Source: Phytohabitans suffuscus (GTDB lineage Bacteria; Actinomycetota; Actinomycetes; Mycobacteriales; Micromonosporaceae). From it: DNA of 64,000 nt. Below are positions 54,948 to 63,767 of the stretch, piece by piece. A program made the position numbers and the translations under genes. The number at the start of each line of letters is the position of its first letter. Positions within the stretch are counted from its first letter, which is position 1. Below the pieces are notes generated by a model. That model saw only the letters and a program-made list of their open reading frames with translations, ran no database searches and was not told the origin of the DNA. The stretch lies in contig NZ_AP022871.1 of assembly GCF_011764565.1 (NCBI RefSeq), positions 8,556,320 to 8,620,319 of the forward strand, in the 5' to 3' direction.

Positions 54948-55304
54948 GCCCCCGGCACCAGCGGAAAGCGCCGCCCGCGAGGTCACTGTGGACGGACCCG
55001 GCAAGGTCCCCAGCGAATCGCGGGTGTCACCGGTCGCGGTGGTCATCGACAGTCGTGCGGCCCCGAAGCCGGAACCCCTGGACAGTGCCGTGACCGCAGG
55101 AGGCTCTGGGCTGGGCGCATCGGTGCGCCCAGCTTCAGAGCCCTTCGCACGAGCCACCCCGCCTCGGGTCCGCTAAGGCCAGCTCGCGAGGAAGCCACGC
55201 GGCGGCACCCCGGAGCCGTGCGGCGGCGCCCCGCGTCGGGGGTGGCCGTGGACCGTGCACCGCGGAGGGTGAGGCCGCGGGAGCAGCGGTCTGGACCGCG
55301 GCGG

Positions 55305-56620
55305 ACAGAGATGATGTTTGTGAGCACCTTCCGGCGGGGGTTTGACCCTACGACGGACTGACTTCGGGTCTTGGAAGATGATTTGTCGGCCCTGGTCGGG
55401 AGGTGCTCGTGCACTCACCGGTCGCGGCGTTGTGACTTCATAGGAGCCTGGCTAGAGGCCCCGTCTCTGTCTTGTCCGCGTTCGTCCGGCTGGTGCGTGC
55501 CGCCCCCTGCCCCAGCCACGACGACAGGACGACGATGCCCACTATTACACCCCACACCGCGCCGGCGAAGGTCGTCGGTGGCGTGGACACCCACCTAGAC
55601 ACCCACACCGCCGCCGTGGTCGACACGGTCGGCCGGGTGCTGGGCACCGAGCAGTTCCCCGCCACCACGGCCGGCTACACAGCCCTGCTGGCCTGGATGC
55701 GCGGACACGGCCAACTGGCCCGGGTGGGGGTGGAGGGGACCGGCGCCTACGGCGCCGGCCTGGCCCGCCTGCTACACGAGCAGGGCGTCGAGGTGATCGA
55801 GGTCGACCGCCCTAACCGCAAGACCCGCCGCTCGCAGGGCAAGTCCGACCCGATCGACGCCATCACCGCGGCCAAGACCGCCCTGGCCGGCCAACGGACC
55901 GGCACCCCCAAACAACGCGACGGCCGCATCGAGGCCCTACGCAACCTGCGGGTGGCCCGACGCAGCGCGGTCGAGCAACGCGCCGATACCCAACGCCAGA
56001 TCAAAACCCTGATCGTCACCGCCCCGACCAGCTACGCACCCGGCTACGCGGCCTAGCCGTAAAACAGCTGATCGCCACCTGCGCCACCCTGCGACCCGAC
56101 CAGGCCGACGCCGCAACCCCGGCCACCGCCGCCAAACTCGCCCTACGGTCCCTGGCCCGCCGTCACCAACAACTGTCCGCCGAGATCACCGACCTCGACG
56201 AACTCCTTCAACCCCTGGTGGCCGCCATCAACCCCGCCCTGGCCGCTGCCCACGGCGTCGGCACCGACACCGCCGGCCAACTACTAGTCACCGCCGGCGA
56301 AAACCACCACCGACTCACCTGCGAAGCCGCGTTCGCCATGCTCCGCGGCGTCGCCCCACTACCCGCCTCCTCCGGCAAAACCACCCGACACCGCCTCAAC
56401 CGCAGCGGCGACCGACAAGCCAACGCCGCCCTCTACCGCGTCGTCCTCACCCGCCTACGCTGGGACCCCGCACCCGCGCCTACAGCGAACGACGCACCCA
56501 ACAAGGCCTAACCAAAAAAGAGATCATTCGATGCCTCAAACGCTACATCGCCCGCGAACTCTACCAACTCACCACCACAAACAACCTCCAACCAGCCACT
56601 TGACATCCACAGGAGCATCA
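55305..56620 (+). mobile_element. IS110-family insertion sequence
   Basis: About 1.3 kb inserted in an RPT-C repeat, which fixes its ends to within a few bases. It encodes one DEDD transposase (55535-56603), has no terminal inverted repeats and leaves about 230 bp of non-coding sequence on its left and under 20 bp on its right, the layout of IS110 elements whose left non-coding end encodes the bridge RNA. AGGAGC occurs near both ends (55442 and 56611). Confidence 0.7.
55535..56603 (+). CDS. IS110-family transposase, two apparent frameshifts
   Basis: About 356 residues when one C is added at 56032 and one at 56466-56469. The N-terminal DEDD_Tnp_IS110 domain has GGVDTHLDTHTAAVVDT (Asp), VGVEGTGAYGAGLARLL (Glu) and GKSDPIDAITAAKTAL (two Asp). 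The C-terminal Transposase_20 domain has GVGTDTAGQLLVTAGEN, FAMLRGVAPLPASSGKT and SGDRQANAALY with its catalytic Ser region. Codon usage (C-rich, many gaa/aaa/cta) is unlike neighbours, consistent with a transferred gene. ATG at 55535 chosen for MPTITPHTAPAKVVGGVD. Confidence 0.88.
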
Positions 56621-56723
56621 CCGCGGCAGCTCAGGGTCTCTATGGAGCTTTCGGGGGTCGGGGTTCGAGCGGATGCGTGGCGTGCCCCGCCCGCCTGCCC
56701 CGGGACGACGGATGTTGGCGGGT

Positions 56724-58550
56724 CTATGCGGCGGTGCGCCGCCACTGCTGGTTGGTGCCGGTGCCGCAGGTCCACTGCACGACCTGGGCGCCGTCGGTGG
56801 TCGCCGCGTCGCGCACGTCCAGGCACTTGCCGCTGTGGCGGGCGACGAGCCGCACGTAGCCGCCGCCGGCGTCCTGGAGCTGCCACTGCTGGTTGGTGCC
56901 GCCGTTGCAGGTCCACTGCGTCACGCGGGTGCCGTCGGCGGTGGCGCCGCTGCCGCCGTATACGTCGAGGCACTTACCGCTGTTGGCACTGACCACGGTG
57001 GAGTAGCCGCCGCCGGCGTCCTGGACGCGCCAGCGCTGGTTGGCCTGCCCGTTGGCCGCCCACTGGACCACGTCGGCTCCGTCCACGGTGGACGCGTTGT
57101 ACACGTCCAGGAGCTTGCCGCTGTGCCGGGCGGTGAAGGTGTACGCGGGCGGGACCGGCACCGTCGTCTGCGGCACGAGGCGGTAGAGGCCGGCGCCGTG
57201 CGCGGGGAGCGTGCGGGTGAACGTGCCGCTCGCCGTGCCCAGGCCGGTGCCGGACCAGAGGTCGGTGACGGTCGCCGAGCCGATGCCGAGGTCGGCGAGG
57301 CTGAGCGTGACGCCCGCGGCCGCGCCCTCGCGGTTGAACAGTGCCACGTACTTGTCGCCGGTGCCGGGCACGTCGGCGGTCCAGACCTGGCGGGTGCCCC
57401 CGTAGAGCTGGCGGTTGTTGGCGCTGCGCTGGTCGACGGCGAGCACGGCGGCGTTCGTCATCAACGCCAGCTCCGCCGCGCGGTTCTCCACCAGGTTGCC
57501 GCCCCACATCAGCGGCGCGCGGTTGATCGCCCACAGTGTCATCAGCGTGCGCTGCTCGTCGGCGGTGAGGCCGGAGTAGCGCGGCGAGCCGACCGGCCCG
57601 TACTTCGACAGCCGCCCGATCGGGATCATGTCGGGGTCGGGCCAGGCGCCGGTGGCCCGGTGCGGCGTCCAGTCGCGGAGCTGGTCGAAGAGGGCGTCCA
57701 GCGCCGGCCAGTTGTCCCACAGGTCGTTGACGATCCGCCACATGTGGGCGTTGTCCCGCACGTGCGCGCCGCTGGCCAGCGGGGTCGGTCCGGGTGACAG
57801 GCTCAGCACCATCGGGCGGCCGCCGCGCTGGATCGCCAGCCGGTATCCCTCGACCTCGGCCTGCCGGTAGGTGGGCGCGGCGATGTCGTCCACCTTGACG
57901 AAGTCGACGCCCCACGCCGCGAGCAGCTGGAAGACCGAGTCCAGATAGGCCTGCGCGCAGCTGTTGGACATGTTCAGGCCCCACATGAGGTTGAGCCACG
58001 CGGCGGTCGTGCTGTTGTTGATCTGGTTGGCCCGGCAGCTGGTGCCCAGGACCGGCACGTTGTCGGCGACGGCCTGGCGCGGGATGCCGCGCATGAGGTG
58101 TACGCCGAACTTCAGCCCCTGCGCGTGCACGTAGTCGGCGAGCGGCTTGAACCCGTTGCCGCCGGCGGCGGACGGGAAGCGCGTGGTGTCGGGCAGCAGC
58201 CGCCCGTTGGCGTCCATCCGCAGCCGGGGCGCCAGGTTGGCGTCCTGGTTGGGGCTGTTGTTGTGCCGGCCGGGGTAGTACCAGGCCCAGTCGACGACGA
58301 TGTACTGCCAGCCGTGCTGGCGCAGGTTGTCGCGCATGTAGTCGGCGTTGGCCCGCACGTCCGCCTCGGTGACGCTCCAGTTGAACGCGTCGTAGCTGTT
58401 CCACCCCAGCGGCGGCGTGCTCGCGGCGCCGTTGTCCCACGCGGCGGCGGGCGTCGTGGGCGTCACCGCGAGGCCGGCGGTGAGCAGCAGCAGGACGGCC
58501 GCGAGGAAGGTGGCGCGGCGGGTGCGCGGACGGGCCAGGACATGCTCCAC
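56724..58550 (-). CDS. Secreted GH27 alpha-galactosidase with ricin-type lectin domain
   Basis: A 608-residue exported enzyme. Signal peptide (ATFLAAVLLLLTAGLAVTPT ... AAA), GH27 barrel beginning TPPLGWNSYDAFNWSVTEAD, YIVVDWAWYYPG, the nucleophile strand GVDFVKVDDIAAP and LMTLWAINRAPLMWGGNLVE, a beta-sandwich, and a C-terminal RICIN lectin with three repeats each ending in a QxW-type box (NQRWRVQDAGGGY, NQQWQLQDAGGGY, NQQWRRTAA). It removes alpha-galactosyl groups from plant galactosides outside the cell. Start: GTG at 58550 with GGAGG seven bases upstream. A LacI-type palindrome lies 41 bp upstream. Confidence 0.93.
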   Translation of the reverse strand: MEHVLARPRTRRATFLAAVLLLLTAGLAVTPTTPAAAWDNGAASTPPLGWNSYDAFNWSVTEADVRANADYMRDNLRQHGWQYIVVDWAWYYPGRHNNSPNQDANLAPRLRMDANGRLLPDTTRFPSAAGGNGFKPLADYVHAQGLKFGVHLMRGIPRQAVADNVPVLGTSCRANQINNSTTAAWLNLMWGLNMSNSCAQAYLDSVFQLLAAWGVDFVKVDDIAAPTYRQAEVEGYRLAIQRGGRPMVLSLSPGPTPLASGAHVRDNAHMWRIVNDLWDNWPALDALFDQLRDWTPHRATGAWPDPDMIPIGRLSKYGPVGSPRYSGLTADEQRTLMTLWAINRAPLMWGGNLVENRAAELALMTNAAVLAVDQRSANNRQLYGGTRQVWTADVPGTGDKYVALFNREGAAAGVTLSLADLGIGSATVTDLWSGTGLGTASGTFTRTLPAHGAGLYRLVPQTTVPVPPAYTFTARHSGKLLDVYNASTVDGADVVQWAANGQANQRWRVQDAGGGYSTVVSANSGKCLDVYGGSGATADGTRVTQWTCNGGTNQQWQLQDAGGGYVRLVARHSGKCLDVRDAATTDGAQVVQWTCGTGTNQQWRRTAA

Positions 58551-58590
58551 GGGACCTCCACTCACGCGACACATCGATTGCGCAGCATCG

Positions 58591-58606
58591 ATGTTAGCGC
58601 TCACAT
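58591..58606. promoter_or_regulatory. LacI-type operator before the GH27 gene
   Basis: ATGTTAGCGCTCACAT: arms ATGT..AGC/GCT..ACAT around a central AGCGCT, the usual LacI/CebR-type layout, with one mismatch. ATCGATTGCGCAGCATCGAT, a second near-palindrome, lies at 58573-58592. Confidence 0.6.
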
Positions 58607-58649
58607 GGATCCTGTCAAGGCGGTGGCCGGGCCGCGCCGGGGTGACGGC

Positions 58650-59180
58650 TCAGGCCGCCCGCTGCTCCGGGGCCGGCTGGGCCACCGACGCGTACCGGCC
58701 CATGTGGTAGATCAGCGGGGCGGCGCCCTGGGCGTACTGGCCGTGCAGCGGCTCGGCCAGCACGATCGCGTGGTCGCCGGCCGCCACGCGCCCGGTCACC
58801 CGGCACAGCAGCCAGGCGGCCGGCGAGTCGAGCAGGGGCACGCCGTGCGGGCCGTACCGCCAGCCGGTGTGCGCGGCGAACCGGTCGATCCCGCTCGTGG
58901 CGAACGTGCGCGCCACCTCGTGCTGGTCCTCCCCGAGCAGGTGCACGCCGACGTGGGCGGCGCGTTCCAGGGTGGGCCAGCTCGACGAGCCGCGGTCCAG
59001 GCAGAACGAGACGAGCGGCGGCCGCAGCGACACGGACGTGAACGACGTCGCCGTGAAGCCGACCGGCGGCGAACCGGGCGCGGTGACCACGGTGACGGTG
59101 GCGGCCTGCCGGCGCAGCAGCGCGCGGAACGCGTCCGCGTCCAGCGGGGCGGCGGACAGGGCGGAGGTCACGGCGCTCAC
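58650..59180 (-). CDS. Flavin reductase-domain protein
   Basis: A 176-residue split-barrel flavin reductase: FRALLRRQAATVTVVTAPGS, GFTATSFTSVSLRPPLVSFC, and GDHAIVLAEPLHGQY near the end. It supplies reduced flavin to a partner monooxygenase, here most likely the NtaA/SnaA-type enzyme at 61618. The GTG start overlaps the hydrolase stop (GTGA). Last gene of an operon that enters from beyond the right edge of the window. Confidence 0.9.
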   Translation of the reverse strand: MSAVTSALSAAPLDADAFRALLRRQAATVTVVTAPGSPPVGFTATSFTSVSLRPPLVSFCLDRGSSSWPTLERAAHVGVHLLGEDQHEVARTFATSGIDRFAAHTGWRYGPHGVPLLDSPAAWLLCRVTGRVAAGDHAIVLAEPLHGQYAQGAAPLIYHMGRYASVAQPAPEQRAA

Positions 59181-59914
59181 CAGCTGCTCGACTCGGCGTG
59201 CACGACCGGCGTGAGCGGCGGCGTGCCGCGCACCGCCTCGAGGAACGCGACGACCTCCGCGGCCACCGAGCGGTGCTGCAGGTCGTTGAGGACGTCGTGG
59301 TGGGCGCCGCGGACCACCGCGAGGCGCACCGACGGCAGCGACTTGGCCAGGCGGGCCAGGTCGGCGCGGCTGGCCACGGGGTCCGCGTCGCCGACCAGCA
59401 GCAGGTGGGGCTGCTCGGCGGTGCTGCCGTACGCGGCGTCCAGCAGCGCGGCCGGCACGGTCGTGGCCAGGGTTCCACGTTGGACGGTGGCGTCGCCGGT
59501 GAGCACGCCGCGGTGCACCGGGCAGTGGGTGCGGGCGTCGAGCTCGTCGTCCCACTCCGCGGTGGCGTGGGCGTCGTAGCCGGGCAGGCCGGCCAGCACG
59601 ACCGCGTCCGGCCACCAGGGGGCCTCGGGCCGGGGCCTCGCGACGAGGGCGCCCACCGCGGCGGCGCCGGCGTCCGCGCCGGCGAGGACCAGCGGGCGTA
59701 CCAGGTCGGGGATGCCGGCGACCGCGGCGGTCAGCGCCGCGGCGAGGTCCGCGGGGGGCGGGGGCAGCACGCGTACCCGGTAGGCGTCGGCGGCGAGGCG
59801 GGCGCCGAAGCGGCCGTAGCTGGCCGGGGTCTCGCCGCGGCCGGCGACGACCAGGACGGTGCCGCGGGTGCGCAGCCCGTCCGGCGCGGTGAAGTCACCG
59901 TAGTGCGAGGTCAT
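59177..59914 (-). CDS. Alpha/beta-hydrolase-like protein
   Basis: A 245-residue cytoplasmic protein: N-terminal strand RTRGTVLVVAGRGETPASYG (oxyanion-loop type), LVLAGADAGAAAVGALVAR where a GxSxG would be expected but Asp replaces Ser, LLVGDADPVA (acid) and VVRGAHHDVLNDLQHRS (His). The altered nucleophile elbow (GADAG) makes ordinary esterase chemistry doubtful; Asp nucleophiles occur in dehalogenase and epoxide-hydrolase relatives. ATG at 59914 has GAAAGG upstream and overlaps the monooxygenase end by 20 bp. Confidence 0.75.
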   Translation of the reverse strand: MTSHYGDFTAPDGLRTRGTVLVVAGRGETPASYGRFGARLAADAYRVRVLPPPPADLAAALTAAVAGIPDLVRPLVLAGADAGAAAVGALVARPRPEAPWWPDAVVLAGLPGYDAHATAEWDDELDARTHCPVHRGVLTGDATVQRGTLATTVPAALLDAAYGSTAEQPHLLLVGDADPVASRADLARLAKSLPSVRLAVVRGAHHDVLNDLQHRSVAAEVVAFLEAVRGTPPLTPVVHAESSSW

Positions 59915-61621
59915 GGGTGGCACCTTTCGAGAGGTCGGGGCTGGTGGGCGCGCCGGCGCCGGGCTGGTGGCCCAGGACGCGGTCGAGCACCGCGCCGGCG
60001 CCGCCGGCGGGCAGCTCGGCGCCCCGCCAGGCGACGTGCTGGTCGGGGCGGACGAGGACGTTGTCGGCGGCGTACGCCTGGCGGGCCGCCCCGTCGGTGA
60101 GGTGCACGACGGTGAACGGCAGCGCCCGCGCGGAGGCGGCGGCGGTGAAGGCGCGCTCCACCGCCCGGTCGGGGGTGGACACGAGCAGCGCGAGGTCGTT
60201 GCCGATGCGGTCGTAGAGGGTGTCGCCCCATGGGTCGACGTAGCCGTCCGGCGCGCGGTGGCCGGGCCGGGGGTCGTCCTGGTACCGGTCGGCCGCCCAC
60301 GGCGCCTCGGTGGCGAGCTGGCCGTCCTCGTACCACAGCACGCCCGACGCGTCGTACCGCTCGTCGAAGAGCACGCCCGGCGCCTCGCCGCCCTCCCCGC
60401 CAGCAGGCCGCGGATCCGCTCGCGGCGGGCCTCCGCCTCGGCGCTGGTGTCGGCGTCGTCGGGTACCCCGACGCGGCGGATCTCGGCGAGCCGCTCGTGG
60501 CCGCGCCGGGCCCGGTCGAGGGCGTGGTCGGCGACCCGCCAGTTGTGCGGGCGCCGCTCGTGGTCGTACGAGTCGAGCAGCGCGTCCGCGCCGTGTCCAC
60601 CGAGGACGGCGGCGAGCTTCCAGCCGAGGTTGACCACGTCGCCGAAGCCCTCGCCGAGGTTTCCGCCCGGGGTGCGCACGTGCGCCGCGTCGCCGGCCAG
60701 CAGCACGCGCCCCGCGCGGAACGTCGCGGCGATTCGCGTCGCCTGGTAGTACGTGGTCGCCGAGGCGATCCGCAGGTCGAGGTCGAAGCCGAACGCTGCC
60801 CGCGCGGTCTCCAGCAGCTCGTGCTCGGGCGGGTCGGCGTCGAGCGGGTACGGGCCGGCGTACACCCGCCACTCGTGCGGGCTTATCGCGGCGAGGAACC
60901 CGGAGGCGCGCTGGTTGAAGACGATGTTGGTGCCGCTGGGCGCCGCGCCGGTACGGTCGAAGACGTCGCCGGCGCGCACCACGAGCCGGAACATCTTCTC
61001 CTGCGCGTACCCGCCCTCGCGGGGGATGCCGGCGAGGTGGCGCACGGTGCTGCTCCCGCCGTCCGCGCCGATCACGTACGCCGAGCGGATCACCCGGCTC
61101 TCGCCGGTCGCGTGGGACACCACCGTGGTCCGCACGGCGTCGCCGGTGTCCCGCAGCGCCTCGACGGACCATCCACCCGCGACGGTGACCCCGCGCTCGT
61201 CGAGGTGGTCCAGGAACACCTTCTGCAGCGCGGTCTGCGGCCGGCGGATGGGTGGGAGCAGCGAGTGCCGGCGCACGCCCGCCTCGCCGAAGCCGCGCTC
61301 CTGCCGGGACACCAGGTCGTGCCCGACGAGGGAGGTGGCGACGCGGATGCCGCAGTTCCACTCGGGCGGGAACGTCCACGCCTCGCGGACCCGCTGCAGC
61401 ACGCCCCAGCGGCGGAAGTGCTCGACCACCCGGGGCGAGTGGCCCATCGCGCCGGCCCGCACGAGGGCGGCCCGCGACGCCGCGTCCACCACGGCGACGT
61501 CCACGCCCCGGCCGGCCAGCTCGACCGCGGCGGACAGCCCCACCGGCCCGGCGCCGACGACGAGCACCGCGACACCGTCGGGCGGCGTCGCCACCGGGAA
61601 CTCCACGTCACGGACGGTCAT
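59895..61621 (-). CDS. FAD-dependent aromatic-type monooxygenase, apparent frameshift
   Basis: About 575 residues after adding one base in CCCC at 60395-60398. Features: dinucleotide-binding AVLVVGAGPVGLSAAVELAG, the YVIGADGGSSTVRHLAGIP (DG) motif, and VLLAGDAAHVRTPGGNLGEG (GD motif) with GDVVNLGWKLA, then a thioredoxin-like C-terminal part (TLYDRIGNDLALLVSTPD ... NVLVRPDQHVAWRG). This is the phenol-hydroxylase/PheA-TfdB-type group, which hydroxylates aromatic or polyketide-like rings with NAD(P)H. The ATG overlaps the upstream LLM stop (ATGA). Confidence 0.88.
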
Positions 61622-62952
61622 CGCAGGGCCTCCGCCGCCGTCCAGCGGTTGGCCGGCACCGGCAGGCCGAGGTTGCCGCGCAGCGTGTCCGCCTCGTACT
61701 CGGTGCGGAACAGGCCGCGGGCCCGCAGCAGCGGCACCACGTCGCCGACGAACCGGTCCAGGTCCTCGTGGGTGCGAAAGCCCAGGTTGAGGCCGTCGAA
61801 CGCGCCGGCCGCGAACCAGTCCTCGATGGTGCCGGCGACGGTGCGCGGGTCGCCGGTGAACGGGGACGGCCGGTACTCGGTGAACGCGAGCACCGTCTCG
61901 CGCAGCGTCAGCCCCTCCTCGCGGGCCCGCCGCACGATCTCGCCGCCCCTGGTGCGGCCGCCGCGCTCGGCGTGCCCGGCCACGTCCGGGAACGGCGCGT
62001 CGAGGTCGTGCCGGGAGAAGTCGTACGCGCCGAAGGCCCGGCCGAACGCGGCGAGCTTGCGCGGGAAGTCGTTGTCGGCGTCGAAGATCTCCCGGGACAG
62101 GCGGTGCGCCTCGGCGTCGGTGCCGGCGACGACCGGCTGGGCGCCGAGGAAGACGAGGATGTGGTCGGGGTCGCGGCCGAGCGCGGCGGTGCGGCGCTTG
62201 ATGTCGGCGTAGTACTCGCGGGCCGACTCCAGCGGGCCGTTCGGCGCGTAGATGCCCTCGGCGACGTGCGCGGCCAGGTTGCGCCCCTCCTCGGAGACGC
62301 CGGCCTGGAAGATGACCGGCTGCCCCTGCGGGGAGCGGGAGAGGTTGAGCGGCCCGGCCACCTTGAAGTGCTCGCCCACGTGGTCGAGCGGGTGCAGCTT
62401 GGCCGGGTCGAGGAAGACGTCCCGCTCCACGTCGGCCGGGAACGCGCCGTCCTCGTACGAGTCCCACAGTCCACGTACGACGGTGACGTGCTCCAGCGCC
62501 CGGCCGTACCGGGTGGCGTAGTCGAGGTGCTCGTCGAGCCCGTAGTTGCGGGAGGTGCCGGTGTCGAAGCTGGTGACCACGTTCCAGCCGGCCCGGCCGC
62601 GGCTGATGTGGTCGAGCGAGGCGAAGCGGCGGGCCACGTTGAACGGCGAGTTGTACGTGGAGCTGAGCGTGCCGACCAGCCCGATGTGCCGGGTGTGGAC
62701 GGCCACCGCCGACAGCAGGGTCAGCGGTTCGAGGCGGTTGAGGTAGTGCGGCGGGTACGTGGCGTCGATGAACTGGCTGTCCACGATGAACAGCGCGTCG
62801 AACTTCGCGTGCTCGGCCGCCTTGGCCTGCGCGATGTACCAGTCGATGTCGATGCTGGCGTTCTTCGGTACCCGGGGGTCCTTCCAGAGGCTGTGCTGGC
62901 CGGGTCCTCCGACGCCGTACGCCCGCAGGGCGAGCCGGATCTGGCGGGTCAT
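61618..62952 (-). CDS. NtaA/SnaA/DszA-family FMN-dependent monooxygenase (LLM class)
   Basis: A 444-residue enzyme with the family's long N-terminal insertions: AEHAKFDALFIVDSQFIDAT, EPLTLLSAVAVHTRHIGLVG, TYNSPFNVARRFASLDHISR, GRAGWNVVTSFDTGTSRNYG and PVIFQAGVSEEGRNLAAHVA. Relatives oxidise nitrilotriacetate, dibenzothiophene sulfone, pristinamycin precursors or alkyl compounds using FMNH2 from a separate reductase, which is present at 58650. ATG at 62952 overlaps the ABC ATPase stop (ATGA). Substrate unknown. Confidence 0.9.
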   Translation of the reverse strand: MTRQIRLALRAYGVGGPGQHSLWKDPRVPKNASIDIDWYIAQAKAAEHAKFDALFIVDSQFIDATYPPHYLNRLEPLTLLSAVAVHTRHIGLVGTLSSTYNSPFNVARRFASLDHISRGRAGWNVVTSFDTGTSRNYGLDEHLDYATRYGRALEHVTVVRGLWDSYEDGAFPADVERDVFLDPAKLHPLDHVGEHFKVAGPLNLSRSPQGQPVIFQAGVSEEGRNLAAHVAEGIYAPNGPLESAREYYADIKRRTAALGRDPDHILVFLGAQPVVAGTDAEAHRLSREIFDADNDFPRKLAAFGRAFGAYDFSRHDLDAPFPDVAGHAERGGRTRGGEIVRRAREEGLTLRETVLAFTEYRPSPFTGDPRTVAGTIEDWFAAGAFDGLNLGFRTHEDLDRFVGDVVPLLRARGLFRTEYEADTLRGNLGLPVPANRWTAAEALR

Positions 62953-63767
62953 GCTGGTCCTCCGATGTTCTGTAGCAGCTCGCGCAGCTCCTCCCGCTGG
63001 GCACGGTCCGCGGCGGCCGAACGCAGCGTCGGCGCCGAGCCGACGAGCAGGCGGGCGTACGGGTGGCGGGGCGCGTTCACGACGGTCCGGGCGGGCCCCT
63101 CCTCGACGATCCCGCCCTGGTAGAGCACGGCGATGCGGTCGGCGACCCCGGCGACGGAGCCGAGGTCGTGGGAGATGAACACGAGCGCGGTGCCGGCGTC
63201 GCGCAGCTGCTTGAGCAGCTCCAGCGCGCGCACCCGGTTGGCGGCGTCGAGCGCGCTGACCGGCTCGTCGAGGATGACGACGCGCGGGTCGGTGACCAGC
63301 GCGCGGGCCACGGTGACCCGCTGCCGCTGCCCGCCGGACAGCTCGCCGGGCAGGCGGGACAGCAGCTCCTCGTCCAGGTGCACCCGGGCGGCGAGCCGCC
63401 GCGCCCGGTCGGCCGCCTCGCGCCGGGGGCGGCCCTGGATCAGCAGCGGCTCCACTATGGAGTCCTCGACGGTCACGTCCGGGTCGAGGCTGCGCAGCGG
63501 GTCCTGGAAGACGTACTGCACGACGCCCCGGCGGCGCAGCGCCCGCCACTGCCGGGCCCGGTAGCGGGTCACCTCCTCGCCGTCGACCGTGATCCGGCCG
63601 GCGGACGGGCGGACCAGGCCGACGACCGCGCGGGCCAGTGTGGACTTTCCGGAGCCGGTCTCGCCGATGACGCCGAGGGTCTGGCCCGGCGCGACCGACA
63701 GGCTGACCCGGCGCAGGGCCCGCGTGCGTCCGTAGTGGACGTCCAGGTCGGACACCTCAAGCGACAT
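62949..63767 (-). CDS. Peptide/nickel-type ABC transporter ATP-binding protein (DppF-like)
   Basis: A 272-residue ATPase: Walker A GVIGETGSGKSTLARAVVGL, Q-loop VVQYVFQDPLRSLDPDVTVE, signature LPGELSGGQRQRVTVARALV, Walker B RVVILDEPVSALDAANRVRA, and the C-terminal HPYARLLVGSAPTL tail. It partners the ATPase gene that overlaps its 5' end by 11 bp. With the monooxygenases downstream it indicates uptake and oxidation of one compound. Confidence 0.92.
   Translation of the reverse strand: MSLEVSDLDVHYGRTRALRRVSLSVAPGQTLGVIGETGSGKSTLARAVVGLVRPSAGRITVDGEEVTRYRARQWRALRRRGVVQYVFQDPLRSLDPDVTVEDSIVEPLLIQGRPRREAADRARRLAARVHLDEELLSRLPGELSGGQRQRVTVARALVTDPRVVILDEPVSALDAANRVRALELLKQLRDAGTALVFISHDLGSVAGVADRIAVLYQGGIVEEGPARTVVNAPRHPYARLLVGSAPTLRSAAADRAQREELRELLQNIGGPA

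Larger units (their letters stand above)
55255..56633 (-). repeat. RPT-C block split by the IS110 element
   Basis: 55255-55304 is the first ~50 bases of an inverted RPT-C, ending GGACCGCGGCGGA; 56621-56633 (CCGCGGCAGCTCA) supplies the missing end. RPT-D-type sequence (TCTATGGAGCTTTCGGGGG) follows at 56638-56668, in the order expected for an inverted composite. Confidence 0.65.
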
